Positions 29,142-36,609 of a DNA stretch of 36,609 nt are shown here, piece after piece. The stretch covers positions 1 through 36,609 of the forward strand of contig JACPUH010000081.1 in the NCBI GenBank assembly GCA_016192345.1, written 5' to 3'. The position numbers were made by a program, and so were the translations under genes. Each line of letters starts with the position of its first letter. The stretch's first letter is position 1. A model generated the notes under the pieces. It ran no database searches and was not told the DNA's origin. It saw only the letters and a program-made list of their open reading frames with translations. Source of the stretch: Ignavibacteriales bacterium. Lineage in GTDB: Bacteria > Bacteroidota > Ignavibacteria > UBA10030.

Positions 29142-30524
29142 ATGGTTCAGGTAGATAACGACCTCCTCAATACGCTGAAGATGTTTGACCGGCCGGGTCC
29201 GCGCTATACAAGTTATCCTACCGCCCCGGTTTTTTCCTCCGAGTATACAGATAAGCGGTATGAGATCGATGTCATCCGGAATAATCATGAAAATCCGGCT
29301 CCTCTTTCATTGTATCTTCATATCCCATTCTGCGATACGCTCTGTTACTTCTGTGGTTGTACGACGGTCATTACGCGCAACCGTGATCAGATCAGCACAT
29401 ATTTGACTGCGCTTGAGACGGAAATCGGTCGAATGGCCGCGTATATCGACCGGGATCGGCAGGTGGCACAAATGCATTGGGGAGGGGGGTCGCCGTCCTA
29501 TCTCAACCCCGGGGAAATCCTACGACTCTCGACCTTTCTAAAAAAATATTATCGATTTGCAGAGGACGCTGAGATCAGCGTGGAGATCGACCCGCGCGGC
29601 CTCACGTTTGAGCACATGAAGGCCTTTCACGCCATGGGGGTGAACAGGATCAGTCTCGGCGTGCAGGATTTCGATGAGCGAGTCCAGCGAGCCGTGCACC
29701 GGGTCCAACCCGAGGCGATCACCCGCCAGGCATTAGACTGGGCCGCCACCCTGGGGATCACCAACACGAATATTGATTTGATCTATGGCCTGCCGCTGCA
29801 AACGCTTGAGACATTCCAAAGGACTTTGGACAAGGTGGTCGAGATTTCACCGAATCGTGTTGCGGTGTTCAATTTTGCCTATGTCCCCTGGATGAAACCT
29901 CACCAGCGGTTGATTCATAGCGAGGATCTTCCGGACGCGGATGCGAAGCTGCAATTGCTTGGAGCGTCCATTGAAACGTTGACCCGTGCGGGGTATGAGT
30001 ATATCGGGATGGACCATTTTGCGAAGCCGGACGACGAACTGGCGGTTGCACAGCGGCAGAAGGCCCTTCATCGTAACTTTCAAGGGTATTCGACTAAAGC
30101 GGGAGCCGACCTCTATGCGTTCGGGATGTCCGCCATCTCTCATTTTGGCGATGTGTATGCGCAGAACGCCAAGACACTGCCGGAGTACCTCGCAGCCATC
30201 GAGTCAAAACGGTTCCCGACAGCGGTCGGTTACAAAATGACGAAGGATGACCAAATACGGAAATTTGTGATCATGCGCCTGATGTGCGATCTGGAGGTGG
30301 AGAAGTCAGAAGTGGAGGACTTCTTTAATATCTCGTTCGACGAGTACTTCGACTCGTCGATCGAGCAACTCTTTGATTTCGTCAGACTCGGGATGGTGCG
30401 GCATTCCTTGAACAGGATTGTCATTGAAGAAAGCGGGCGCCTGGTGCTGCGCAATATTGCCATGTGCTTTGATGCGACCCTGAATAGGTTTAGAGAGAAA
30501 CCCCTGTTTTCCCGGACTGTTTGA
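29142..30524 (+). CDS. hemN: oxygen-independent coproporphyrinogen III dehydrogenase
   Basis: 460 residues, the usual length for HemN. It converts coproporphyrinogen III to protoporphyrinogen IX in anaerobic heme synthesis, in the cytoplasm. It is a radical-SAM enzyme with CxxxCxxC at C64, C68, C71 plus the HemN-type extra C73 (FCDTLCYFCGC). The N-terminal GPRYTSYPTAP and the GGGSPSYL, GVQDFDERVQRAVHRVQ and IDLIYGLPLQT motifs are those of true HemN rather than HemW. The ATG at 29142 follows AGGAG by five bases. Heme supply fits the multiheme and c-type cytochromes encoded on both sides. Confidence 0.95.
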   Translation: MVQVDNDLLNTLKMFDRPGPRYTSYPTAPVFSSEYTDKRYEIDVIRNNHENPAPLSLYLHIPFCDTLCYFCGCTTVITRNRDQISTYLTALETEIGRMAAYIDRDRQVAQMHWGGGSPSYLNPGEILRLSTFLKKYYRFAEDAEISVEIDPRGLTFEHMKAFHAMGVNRISLGVQDFDERVQRAVHRVQPEAITRQALDWAATLGITNTNIDLIYGLPLQTLETFQRTLDKVVEISPNRVAVFNFAYVPWMKPHQRLIHSEDLPDADAKLQLLGASIETLTRAGYEYIGMDHFAKPDDELAVAQRQKALHRNFQGYSTKAGADLYAFGMSAISHFGDVYAQNAKTLPEYLAAIESKRFPTAVGYKMTKDDQIRKFVIMRLMCDLEVEKSEVEDFFNISFDEYFDSSIEQLFDFVRLGMVRHSLNRIVIEESGRLVLRNIAMCFDATLNRFREKPLFSRTV

Positions 30525-30537
30525 GGAAATTTTTTGC

Positions 30538-30568
30538 TTGACATTCTCAACCGGCCATGTTAATTTAA
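30538..30568 (+). promoter_or_regulatory. promoter of the Rrf2 gene
   Basis: TTGACA (30538-30543) and TAATTTAA (30561-30568), with 17 bases between the hexamer and TAATTT (20 between TTG and TA). It is 14 bases after the hemN stop. Confidence 0.6.
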
Positions 30569-30581
30569 GATAAAATTATCT
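30568..30581 (+). promoter_or_regulatory. inverted repeat, probable Rrf2 operator
   Basis: AGATAA-AA-TTATCT lies at the predicted transcription start, just before the ATG at 30589. ATCTGAT at 30579-30585 recurs at 31063-31069 upstream of the next gene, where TCAGA...TCTGA also forms a loose inverted repeat. This fits autoregulation and control of the following operon by the same protein. Confidence 0.45.
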
Positions 30582-30588
30582 GATTACT

Positions 30589-31029
30589 ATGAGTATCATT
30601 TTCAGCCGTCAGTGTGAGTACGCGTTACAGGCGGTTACCTATCTTGCCCTGAAGCCGGCGGGGGAAATGACTTCGATCAAGGAGCTGGCAAAGAAACTGG
30701 ATATTCCGTACCACTTCCTGGGGAAAATCCTGCAGGATCTCGTGTACAAAGGGCTGCTCATGTCGCAAAAGGGACCGACGGGGGGATTTGCGCTCGGCCT
30801 TCCTGCCACAGAGATCACGCTCTTCCATATCGTGGAGGCGATCGACGGCGTCGGGTTTAATACCAACTGTGTTCTCGGATTCCCGGAGTGTTCGGGGAAA
30901 AATCCGTGTGCGGTTCATGACTCCTGGGGGGAATACCGCGAGGGCATCTATCAAATGTTGGTCAAGCGCAACATTGCGGAAATGGCAAAAGCCATGAAAA
31001 AACCGGAGTATGCCGCCATGCGCAGGTGA
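30589..31029 (+). CDS. Rrf2-family Fe-S transcription regulator
   Basis: 146 residues, normal for the family (IscR, NsrR, CymR). The winged helix is in the N-terminus (ISRQ-type start IFSRQCEYALQAVTYLA, ELAKKLDIPYHFLGKILQDL, then KGPTGGFAL). The three cluster-ligand cysteines C94, C101 and C107 (CVLGFPECSGKNPC) are all present, so a Fe-S cluster is expected; NsrR-type members sense nitric oxide, others iron, Fe-S status or redox. The gene is preceded by its own promoter and inverted repeat and lies 52 bases upstream of the membrane redox operon, which it probably controls. The subfamily cannot be fixed from sequence alone. Confidence 0.9.
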   Translation: MSIIFSRQCEYALQAVTYLALKPAGEMTSIKELAKKLDIPYHFLGKILQDLVYKGLLMSQKGPTGGFALGLPATEITLFHIVEAIDGVGFNTNCVLGFPECSGKNPCAVHDSWGEYREGIYQMLVKRNIAEMAKAMKKPEYAAMRR

Positions 31030-31081
31030 GTTGTTTTTTTTACTATAGATTCAGAGAAAAACATCTGATATAAAAGCTTCC

Positions 31082-32371
31082 ATGAACATGCGAACAGTGA
31101 CAGACCGATTTCTCAGGGAGAATCTTGTTGTGGCTGGAACCGCTCAGGGCGAGTCCCGGGAGAGGCAAGCCTCGAACGAAACAGGGATCGTCACAGAAAG
31201 TCCCTTGACCCAGGCCATCCGCCGGGGAAACGATGGAAGGCGGACGGGTCTGCCGGTAAAAAAACTTCCTCCCGAACTCCGTCGCAGGAAGCCGGATTTT
31301 TCACTTGAACCCGTCTGGTACCGGCGGATGATTTGGAGGCTGAAGGAGGATTCACAGTTTCTGCGCTCCACGGTTCAGCTCACCTTCGTTCTCCTGTGCC
31401 TTTGGATCGGTCTCGAATTCTCGATGTTCATAAAATGGGGGATGTCCGGGGGAACCGCGGAGTTTATCACGCGCCCGCCGGGGGTGGAGGGATTCCTTCC
31501 GATCAGTGCTTTGATCAGTCTCAAATACTGGATGATGACCGGTGTGATTAACGAGGTTCACCCATCGGGACTCTTCATCCTGGTCGCGATCGTCGCGGTA
31601 GGGCTCTTCCTGAAAAAAGCCTTCTGCGGATGGCTTTGCCCGATCGGGACCTTAAGCGAGTCTCTCTGGATGGCCGGGGAGAAACTCTTCGGCCGCACTC
31701 TGCGCGTGACGCCATGGCTCGATTATCCACTCCGGTCTTTGAAGTACCTCTTGCTTGTGTTTTTCCTGTACGCCATCTGGCAGATGGATGCTGATGCCTT
31801 GAAGTATTTCATCGAAAGCCCGTACAACAAGGTGGCCGATATCAAGATGTATCTGTTCTTCGCCGAACTCACCTCCTTTGCCCTTTGGACCATCCTGGTC
31901 CTGGCCGGGTTGTCGGTCGTGATCAAGAATTTCTGGTGCCGGTACCTCTGCCCCTATGGTGCTTTCCTGGGGGCATTGAGCTGGTTCAGTCCTCTGAAAA
32001 TTACGCGCACAAAGGAAACATGCATTGATTGTGCGCTGTGCACCAAGGCATGCCCCTCCAGCATCAACGTGCACAAAGTTGACAGGGTCTGGAGCGATGA
32101 ATGCATGAGCTGCATGCGGTGTGTGGAGGCTTGTCCCGTGATCGATACCCTTCACATGAAATCCGGAAGCCAATCTGAAGCGGTCCCCGGTTGGGTCTTT
32201 GGAACCCTCGTTGCCGGAGTGTTCGTCGCCGTCACGGGATTGGCGATGCTGACAGGGAACTGGCAGAATGCAATTTCCCGGGAGGAATATGCGAAGCGGT
32301 TCCAGGAGCTCGATGCGCCCGTTTATCAACACTTTCGAGGAGAGGTCGCTCCCTATGGTCCCCATGATTGA
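31082..32371 (+). CDS. NapH/CcoG-like polyferredoxin membrane protein
   Basis: 429 residues. After about 95 cytoplasmic residues there are roughly five to six membrane helices (LTFVLLCLWIGLEF, LFILVAIVAVGLFL, LLLVFFLYAIW, LWTILVLAGLSVV, and a last one near 370-390). Two CxxxCP motifs flank helices (FCGWLCPIG near 182-188 and WCRYLCPYG near 286-293). Two 4Fe-4S motifs follow: C314-C324 (CIDCALCTKACP) and C341-C351 (CMSCMRCVEACP). This set defines the NapH/MauN/RdxA-CcoG group, which moves electrons between quinol and periplasmic or cytoplasmic partners, or helps Cu-oxidase assembly. No clear ribosome site precedes the ATG; an ATG at 31088 is an alternative. Confidence 0.85.
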   Translation: MNMRTVTDRFLRENLVVAGTAQGESRERQASNETGIVTESPLTQAIRRGNDGRRTGLPVKKLPPELRRRKPDFSLEPVWYRRMIWRLKEDSQFLRSTVQLTFVLLCLWIGLEFSMFIKWGMSGGTAEFITRPPGVEGFLPISALISLKYWMMTGVINEVHPSGLFILVAIVAVGLFLKKAFCGWLCPIGTLSESLWMAGEKLFGRTLRVTPWLDYPLRSLKYLLLVFFLYAIWQMDADALKYFIESPYNKVADIKMYLFFAELTSFALWTILVLAGLSVVIKNFWCRYLCPYGAFLGALSWFSPLKITRTKETCIDCALCTKACPSSINVHKVDRVWSDECMSCMRCVEACPVIDTLHMKSGSQSEAVPGWVFGTLVAGVFVAVTGLAMLTGNWQNAISREEYAKRFQELDAPVYQHFRGEVAPYGPHD

Positions 32372-33173
32372 ACTCCACCAAACCCATCAAGCAATCTCCA
32401 ATTTCTATGACGGACTTGCACCGGAGTACGATGCCATGACGTCGTTTGAGAAACGCTTTGTCCGGGACAAGCCGTTTTTCCGGATGTTGATCGAACGGTA
32501 TAAGATCGGGACGGCCATTGATGCGGGTTGCGGGACCGGGTTCCATTCCATGATGCTTGCGCAGCTTGGCGTCAAGGTCACGGCAGTCGACCTTTCCGCC
32601 GTGATGCTGGAACGGGTGGGCGAGCATGTCCGTGATCTCGGGATGGACCTCACGCTGGTTCAGGCCGGTTTCGACGAACTGGCGACGACGATCCATCAGC
32701 CCGTGGATGCACTCTTTTGCCTGGGCAACTCCCTTCCCCATCTTCTCACAGTGAACGATCTGTCCAGAGCGCTGGAAAATTTCGCCTCGGTTCTCAAACC
32801 CAACGGGCTTCTCTTCGTGCAGCACTTGAACTATGACCGGATCCTCCATGACCGGGAACGTATTCAGAGTATCAAGGAATCCGGGACAAAAGTGTACATC
32901 CGGTATTATGATTACGACGGCGATCACGTCTCTTTTAATATCATTGTCCTGGATAAGCAAAAGGGAACCGCGGACCAAACGCTCAAGAGCATTCTCCTCC
33001 AACCGATCCGCAAGGATTCTCTTTTTTCCCTGCTTACGACGGCCGGCTTTTCCGGCATTGAAGCGCACGGGAGTATCGCGATGGATGCCTTCTCCCCTGA
33101 GGATTCGACGGACCTTGTCACGATCGCCCGGTCACGCGATTTCAGCGCGAAGGCACCGACAACCATTTCATAA
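32355..33173 (+). CDS. class I SAM-dependent methyltransferase
   Basis: 272 residues from the ATG at 32355, nine bases after GAGGAGAGG; the start overlaps the previous gene by 17 bases (the ATG at 32364 would overlap by 8). The SAM-binding motif is TAIDAGCGTGFHSMML (about 53-68), the acidic end of strand 2 is VTAVDLSAVML, and LFCLGNSLPHLL is in the motif-IV position. The rest is a Rossmann core with a C-terminal cap. The substrate is unknown; the tight coupling to a membrane redox operon suggests a cofactor or protein target. Confidence 0.85.
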   Translation: MVPMIELHQTHQAISNFYDGLAPEYDAMTSFEKRFVRDKPFFRMLIERYKIGTAIDAGCGTGFHSMMLAQLGVKVTAVDLSAVMLERVGEHVRDLGMDLTLVQAGFDELATTIHQPVDALFCLGNSLPHLLTVNDLSRALENFASVLKPNGLLFVQHLNYDRILHDRERIQSIKESGTKVYIRYYDYDGDHVSFNIIVLDKQKGTADQTLKSILLQPIRKDSLFSLLTTAGFSGIEAHGSIAMDAFSPEDSTDLVTIARSRDFSAKAPTTIS

Positions 33174-33184
33174 CTAAGGATTCC

Positions 33185-33640
33185 ATGTTCTCGACGGTTC
33201 GCTATTTCATCAAGACCAGCCTCACATTTCTCTTTGTCGGTATTGTAACCGGCTTGTTCATGTCCTACTCCCGGCATATTCTGGAGGAGGGCATTCCGCC
33301 CGACCTGGTCTCCGCGCACGCGCATCTGATCCTTGCCGGATCGGTGATGATGATGATCATGGGGGTGGCCCTCTGGTTCTTTCCAAGGCCGGAAGCGGGT
33401 GATACCCGCTACAATCCCGATCTGATTCGGCTGGCGTACTGGATCATGGCCCTGAGCACGGCGGTCCGGTTTCTCGCACAAGGGACTGTCGCCTTTGTGG
33501 AAATGCGCGAGTTGCGGTGGACGATCGCCGGTGCTTCAACGTTTCAGGTAGTCGCCTTTGGACTGTTTTTCTATTCCATGTGGGGAAGGATTCGTGCGGT
33601 AGGGAGCGCCTTGCGTGAAGCGCAAGGCGAAAAGTTTTAA
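33185..33640 (+). CDS. small four-helix membrane protein, heme-copper-oxidase-like
   Basis: 151 residues with four predicted membrane helices (SLTFLFVGIVTGLFM, HLILAGSVMMMIMGVALWFF, LAYWIMALSTAVRFLA, FQVVAFGLFFYSMW). The second helix begins with SAHAHLILAG, the two-His pattern typical of heme-binding helices in heme-copper-oxidase/NnrS-like families. The same HAHL-x3-G-x-V-x-M-x-IMGV-x-L pattern appears in the larger membrane protein at 35605, so the two are related. It is far shorter than a real oxidase subunit I (about 450 residues) and has no copper-site motif that I can see. The gene starts 11 bases after the methyltransferase. Confidence 0.75.
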   Translation: MFSTVRYFIKTSLTFLFVGIVTGLFMSYSRHILEEGIPPDLVSAHAHLILAGSVMMMIMGVALWFFPRPEAGDTRYNPDLIRLAYWIMALSTAVRFLAQGTVAFVEMRELRWTIAGASTFQVVAFGLFFYSMWGRIRAVGSALREAQGEKF

Positions 33641-33722
33641 TTCAGGAGGAGGCTTTTCTCTTCCATGGCAAACCGGAGGCGAGGGGGTTCCTTTTCTCCA
33701 TCACTATACTCAGGAGGTCATC

Positions 33723-33959
33723 ATGGCAACAATCAAAGAACTTGATGTTCGCGTCATTCCACCGCCGCAAAAACATCCAACCATCTTCAACACGTTCGAT
33801 GCGCTCTCGCAGGGAGAGGGATTCCAACTGGTGAACGACCACGAACCGAGACCGTTGCTGTACCAGTTCCAGATTGAGCGCACGGGACAGTTCGATTGGC
33901 AGTATGTCGAACAGGGTCCGGATGTATGGAGAGTCAACATCACGAAGGTCGCGGGATGA
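33723..33959 (+). CDS. single-domain DUF2249 protein
   Basis: 78 residues from the ATG at 33723, which has AGGAGG in front; a longer in-frame start at 33615 runs into the previous gene and lacks support. It is one DUF2249 domain (ELDVRVIPPPQKHPTIFNTF, LVNDHEPRPLLYQFQ, RTGQFDWQYVEQGPDVWRV), a small alpha/beta fold related to TusA/SirA-like domains. DUF2249 proteins often occur near denitrification, NO-response and hemerythrin genes; the function is unknown. Its stop overlaps the start of the cytochrome gene by four bases (ATGA). Confidence 0.85.
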   Translation: MATIKELDVRVIPPPQKHPTIFNTFDALSQGEGFQLVNDHEPRPLLYQFQIERTGQFDWQYVEQGPDVWRVNITKVAG

Positions 33960-34363
33960 GTCGCGAAAGCCTTTTGGTCTTTGTCAAATTCGGGAGCGTG
34001 TTCGTCGCGGTGTTGTTGGTGATGATCGTTGCCAACAGCCTCGTGGGGCGCGCTCACGGTGGAGCGGAGCCTCCCTGGGAAACGTTCAATCCGACGGCGG
34101 CCGACGTGCATGAAGGTCGACAGATCATGGAACGCAACGGGTGTCTCTCCTGCCACACCGTTGATGGGTTCGGTGGCCAGATTGGTCCGCGTCTGAACGG
34201 GTCGGCACAGCGAAAAACAAAAGAGGATCTGTTCTTGTGGATCAAGTCCCCCATCGATGTGAAGCCCGGGACGCGGATGCCACAGTATAATCTGCCCGAT
34301 GAATCGATTCTGAAAATCATCGGTTATCTCGAAACGAAAGACACACTGCAGGTACAACCATGA
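33956..34363 (+). CDS. membrane-anchored monoheme cytochrome c
   Basis: 135 residues. An N-terminal membrane anchor or signal (VFVKFGSVFVAVLLVMIVAN) leads to one class I cytochrome c domain with C63, C66, H67 (CLSCH) and a likely sixth ligand M108 in GTRMPQYNLP. The domain has the compact size of the NorC / cbb3 CcoO-CcoP-like electron carriers. It acts on the periplasmic face. It overlaps its neighbours by four bases on both sides, so it is translationally coupled to the two DUF2249 genes. Confidence 0.9.
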   Translation: MSRESLLVFVKFGSVFVAVLLVMIVANSLVGRAHGGAEPPWETFNPTAADVHEGRQIMERNGCLSCHTVDGFGGQIGPRLNGSAQRKTKEDLFLWIKSPIDVKPGTRMPQYNLPDESILKIIGYLETKDTLQVQP

Positions 34364-35199
34364 TTACAAAAGAATGGAAAGTTGATGCGGTACTCTCTGC
34401 CTGCCCGGTGGCGTTGGAGGTCTTCGTGGCAGCGAGCCCCCATTTCAACAAACTCAAAAACGCCCTGCTGAGAAGGGCCCTCGCACCGAGGGTCACCGTG
34501 GAGCAGGCTGCAGCCATTGGGGGTGTTCGCCTTGATGCGCTCCTGGCAAGCCTCAATGAGGCCGCCGGCTTTCATGAGCAAGATGGAAAAGAGTCTCGTG
34601 ACGTCGGGAGTGAACCGGCGGTTGCGGGAAGCAGCGTTGATATCAACCCGGATGCCCCTGTGCCGGATCTTGATGAAATACTCCTCGACGTTCGGCCGAT
34701 CATTCAGCGGGGAAGCGATCCGCTGAAAACGATTATGGGAGCGGTGCGGGGGCTGAAGAAAGGTCAAGCCCTCCATCTGATCAATTCGTTCGAGCCGGTC
34801 CCGCTGTATTCGGTTCTGGGTGGAAAAGGGTATAGCCATATCACGAAGAGGATTGATGGAGTATGGCATATCTGGTTTTTGTCGGATCGCTTGAACCGTG
34901 AGGGGGGGAGTGAAGAAAACTCGGATTCCCGGCCGGCCCCGTTTCCGGCATCTGAAACGATCGTAGGGGAAAAGGTGATCGAACTTGACGTCCGCGGTCT
35001 CGCCCCGCCGGAACCCATGATGCGGATTCTCGAAACAATCGGGGGGATGGATGGCAACGAAATCCTGTTGGTCCACCATCACCGCGAGCCGATGATGCTG
35101 TACGAGAAGCTCGAGGAGCGAGGATACGAGGCGGTTGCCAATCGTATCGAGGAACATTACTATAAGGTGGTCATTCGGAAGAAGGTCCCTGTGGCATGA
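34360..35199 (+). CDS. DUF1858-like plus two DUF2249 domains
   Basis: 279 residues. The N-terminus (1-70: VDAVLSACPVALEVFVAAS, VTVEQAAAIGGVRLDALLASL) resembles DUF1858, a small helical domain often fused to redox or hybrid-cluster-related proteins. A linker follows, then a first DUF2249 (about 105-180: ILLDVRPIIQRG, LHLINSFEPVPLYSVL) and a second (about 205-275: VIELDVRGLAPPEPMMRIL, LLVHHHREPMMLYEKLEERG). The ATG overlaps the cytochrome stop by four bases. With the separate DUF2249 gene two positions upstream, the operon encodes three such domains. A persulfide, metal or heme-linked role is possible but not shown. Confidence 0.8.
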   Translation: MITKEWKVDAVLSACPVALEVFVAASPHFNKLKNALLRRALAPRVTVEQAAAIGGVRLDALLASLNEAAGFHEQDGKESRDVGSEPAVAGSSVDINPDAPVPDLDEILLDVRPIIQRGSDPLKTIMGAVRGLKKGQALHLINSFEPVPLYSVLGGKGYSHITKRIDGVWHIWFLSDRLNREGGSEENSDSRPAPFPASETIVGEKVIELDVRGLAPPEPMMRILETIGGMDGNEILLVHHHREPMMLYEKLEERGYEAVANRIEEHYYKVVIRKKVPVA

Positions 35200-35290
35200 T
35201 TTCTATGAGCCAAAAGAAAGAGGCTCAGACCGGCCCTCTTCAAATGCCGATAGTGTGGTACCAACAGTTTCACTGGAAGGATGAACGACG

Positions 35291-35608
35291 ATGGAAAAGA
35301 AGGTATGGAGTGAGATCGAACGGTTTTCAACCGAAAAACACCTCCATGTCCCGGTGTTTGTGGGAGAGAGGGTGAAGGTGCTGCTGTTGTGTCTTTCGCC
35401 AGGCCTGACTGTTCCGCCTCATTCCCACCCGGGGTTCGAGATCACGTTGCAACCGTTACGGGGGAAGGCTGTGATGTCGACCCCCGAGGGGGTGGACATG
35501 GAGCTGCAACCGGGTGAAATTTACCTTACCGACGGGGCCGCAAGTTTCAGCCCAAGGAATCCCTTCGGTGAGGAGTTTGAAATGCTCATTCATCTGGTGA
35601 AGAAATGA
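35291..35608 (+). CDS. small cupin-domain protein
   Basis: 105 residues; the ATG at 35291 follows GGAAGGA. It is one conserved beta-barrel of the cupin type: first motif PPHSHPGFEITLQPLRGKA (G-x5-H-x-H-x-G-type metal site with two His and one Glu), second motif LQPGEIYLTDGAASFSPRN, in which the usual final His is replaced. Metal binding is plausible, catalysis uncertain. It ends with a four-base overlap into the next membrane protein. A 91-base gap upstream holds only a weak TGAGCC / GGCTCA hairpin. Confidence 0.85.
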   Translation: MEKKVWSEIERFSTEKHLHVPVFVGERVKVLLLCLSPGLTVPPHSHPGFEITLQPLRGKAVMSTPEGVDMELQPGEIYLTDGAASFSPRNPFGEEFEMLIHLVKK

Positions 35609-36609
35609 GTGCCCCGACGAATCTCGCATCGACCCTGGCGCCCCCGTTTTCGATGGTAAGCAAATATTTCATTGCGTCCGTACTCTCGTTTGTCCTTCTT
35701 TGCGGACTGATGGTGCTGTTTTCGGCGGATATCCAGGGGCATCATTTTCAACCGAAACTTCTTGCCATGACGCACATCGCAACGCTTGGCTGGATTACCA
35801 TGGTTATCTTTGGCGCCATGTTTCAGTTGGTGCCGGTCGTGCTCGAGGTCAAGCTCTTCAGCGCGCGGCTGGGGGAGATCCAGTTCTGGATCTACACTGC
35901 AGGGACGGCAGGATTGGTGTACGGGTTCTGGTTCTTTCATGTCGGCGTGTTGTTCACGGTGTCCGCGTCGCTCATCACCCTCGCGATGGCGCTGTTCATC
36001 CTGAATATCGTGACGACCATGGGGCGTGTGAAGCAGTGGAATCTCACCGGCCTGTTCTTGTTATCCGCGTTGGTGTACCTCGCGATGACAGCGCTCGCCG
36101 GATTACTGCTTTCTGTCAACCTCGGGTATCCTTTCATCAGCCGCATTCATCTCGACTATCTTAAGATTCATGCTCACCTGGGTTTCATCGGTTGGGTTGT
36201 CATGGTCATTATGGGAGTAGGATTGAAATTGATCCCGATGTTTGGTCTCTCCCATGGTTATTCCACCAGGCCGGCCCGGGTGGCCTTGGTGCTTGTGAAC
36301 ATCGGGTTGCTCGGTATGAGCATAGAATGGTTGTTGACGGGGGCCGCCTGGCTGTTGACAACATACGTTGTGATCCTCGTTCTCGGACTTCTCACCTTCG
36401 TCGTCCAACTGGTCCTGATCCTGAAGCATCGCATGCGGCGGATCCTCGATCTCGGCATGAAGCATTCTGTCGTCGCTTTTGTCTATTTTCTGCTCTCGGC
36501 GTTGTTCGGGTTGGGTCTTGCAACCGTGGAGATCGAGAGCACGGAGTTGAGGGAGAGCCTGATCCTGATGTATGGGGGGATGATAATGCTCGGATTTTTC
36601 TCGATGCTC
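35605..36609 (+). CDS. multi-pass membrane protein, HAHL/heme-copper-like, 3' end missing
   Basis: The frame opens with ATG at 35605 (ATGA overlap with the cupin) and is still open at the right edge, giving 335 residues and about ten membrane helices. Helix 2 carries MTHIATLGWITMVIFG and helix 6 KIHAHLGFIGWVVMVIMGVGL, both placing His residues where heme ligands sit in oxidase subunit I-like and NnrS-like families. The IMGV motif matches the small protein at 33185. I cannot assign it to NorB, CcoN or NnrS with confidence: the canonical motifs of each are not complete in the visible part. It probably works with the cytochrome c of this operon. Confidence 0.75.
   Translation, partial: MSAPTNLASTLAPPFSMVSKYFIASVLSFVLLCGLMVLFSADIQGHHFQPKLLAMTHIATLGWITMVIFGAMFQLVPVVLEVKLFSARLGEIQFWIYTAGTAGLVYGFWFFHVGVLFTVSASLITLAMALFILNIVTTMGRVKQWNLTGLFLLSALVYLAMTALAGLLLSVNLGYPFISRIHLDYLKIHAHLGFIGWVVMVIMGVGLKLIPMFGLSHGYSTRPARVALVLVNIGLLGMSIEWLLTGAAWLLTTYVVILVLGLLTFVVQLVLILKHRMRRILDLGMKHSVVAFVYFLLSALFGLGLATVEIESTELRESLILMYGGMIMLGFFSML

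Noticed and set aside
35205..35365. Short open frame of about 50 codons overlapping the cupin start
   Set aside because: No ribosome site, and most of it overlaps the better supported cupin gene in another frame.

Overview
The window (36,609 bases, G+C-rich) looks like a chromosomal segment from a member of the Bacteroidota/Ignavibacteria group. Two proteins end in a type IX secretion (T9SS) sorting domain with the NYPNPFNP motif. Several promoters fit the Bacteroidota -33 TTG / -7 TAnnTTTG pattern. The gene set (pyruvate:ferredoxin oxidoreductase, oxygen-independent HemN, a nine-heme cytochrome) points to anaerobic or facultative life. I see no rRNA, tRNA, insertion sequence, phage gene or CRISPR array.

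Layout. 1-5363: the 3' end of a secreted beta-rich protein, then a convergent pair (VWA-domain protein and DUF4139 protein) on the minus strand, divergent from an ECF sigma factor / zinc anti-sigma pair. 5364-13954: a giant FN3-repeat T9SS protein and a giant propeller-type hybrid histidine kinase. 13955-15144: a PDZ-only HtrA-like protein behind a good ECF-type promoter. 15415-19144: a soluble PAS histidine kinase and a sigma-54 activator, followed by a near-consensus sigma-54 promoter driving a stand-alone Fis-type HTH protein and a small membrane protein. 19384-21486: a nine-heme cytochrome with a T9SS sorting domain, so probably on the cell surface. 21818-23349: four small genes (degenerate receiver, DksA-type zinc finger, coiled coil, duplicated four-cysteine protein). 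23658-28900: nifJ, a DHOD-like flavoprotein and a lipoprotein, ending in a terminator. 29142-30524: hemN. 30589-36609: an Rrf2 Fe-S regulator followed by eight tightly packed genes (NapH/CcoG-like Fe-S membrane protein, methyltransferase, two HAHL-motif membrane proteins, two DUF2249 proteins, cytochrome c, cupin), cut by the window edge.

How it may work together (inference). Two regulatory circuits stand out. The first is a sigma-54 circuit: nifJ and hemN each carry a -24/-12-like promoter, and 60-70 bp upstream of it an inverted repeat with the same core, TTCCCR-N4-YGGGAA. A kinase/activator pair and a mini-Fis protein under its own sigma-54 promoter lie nearby. The second is an Rrf2-controlled block of membrane redox genes of the kind often linked to nitric-oxide or low-oxygen response; its exact role is not evident from known families, and it is the best candidate for an undescribed system here.
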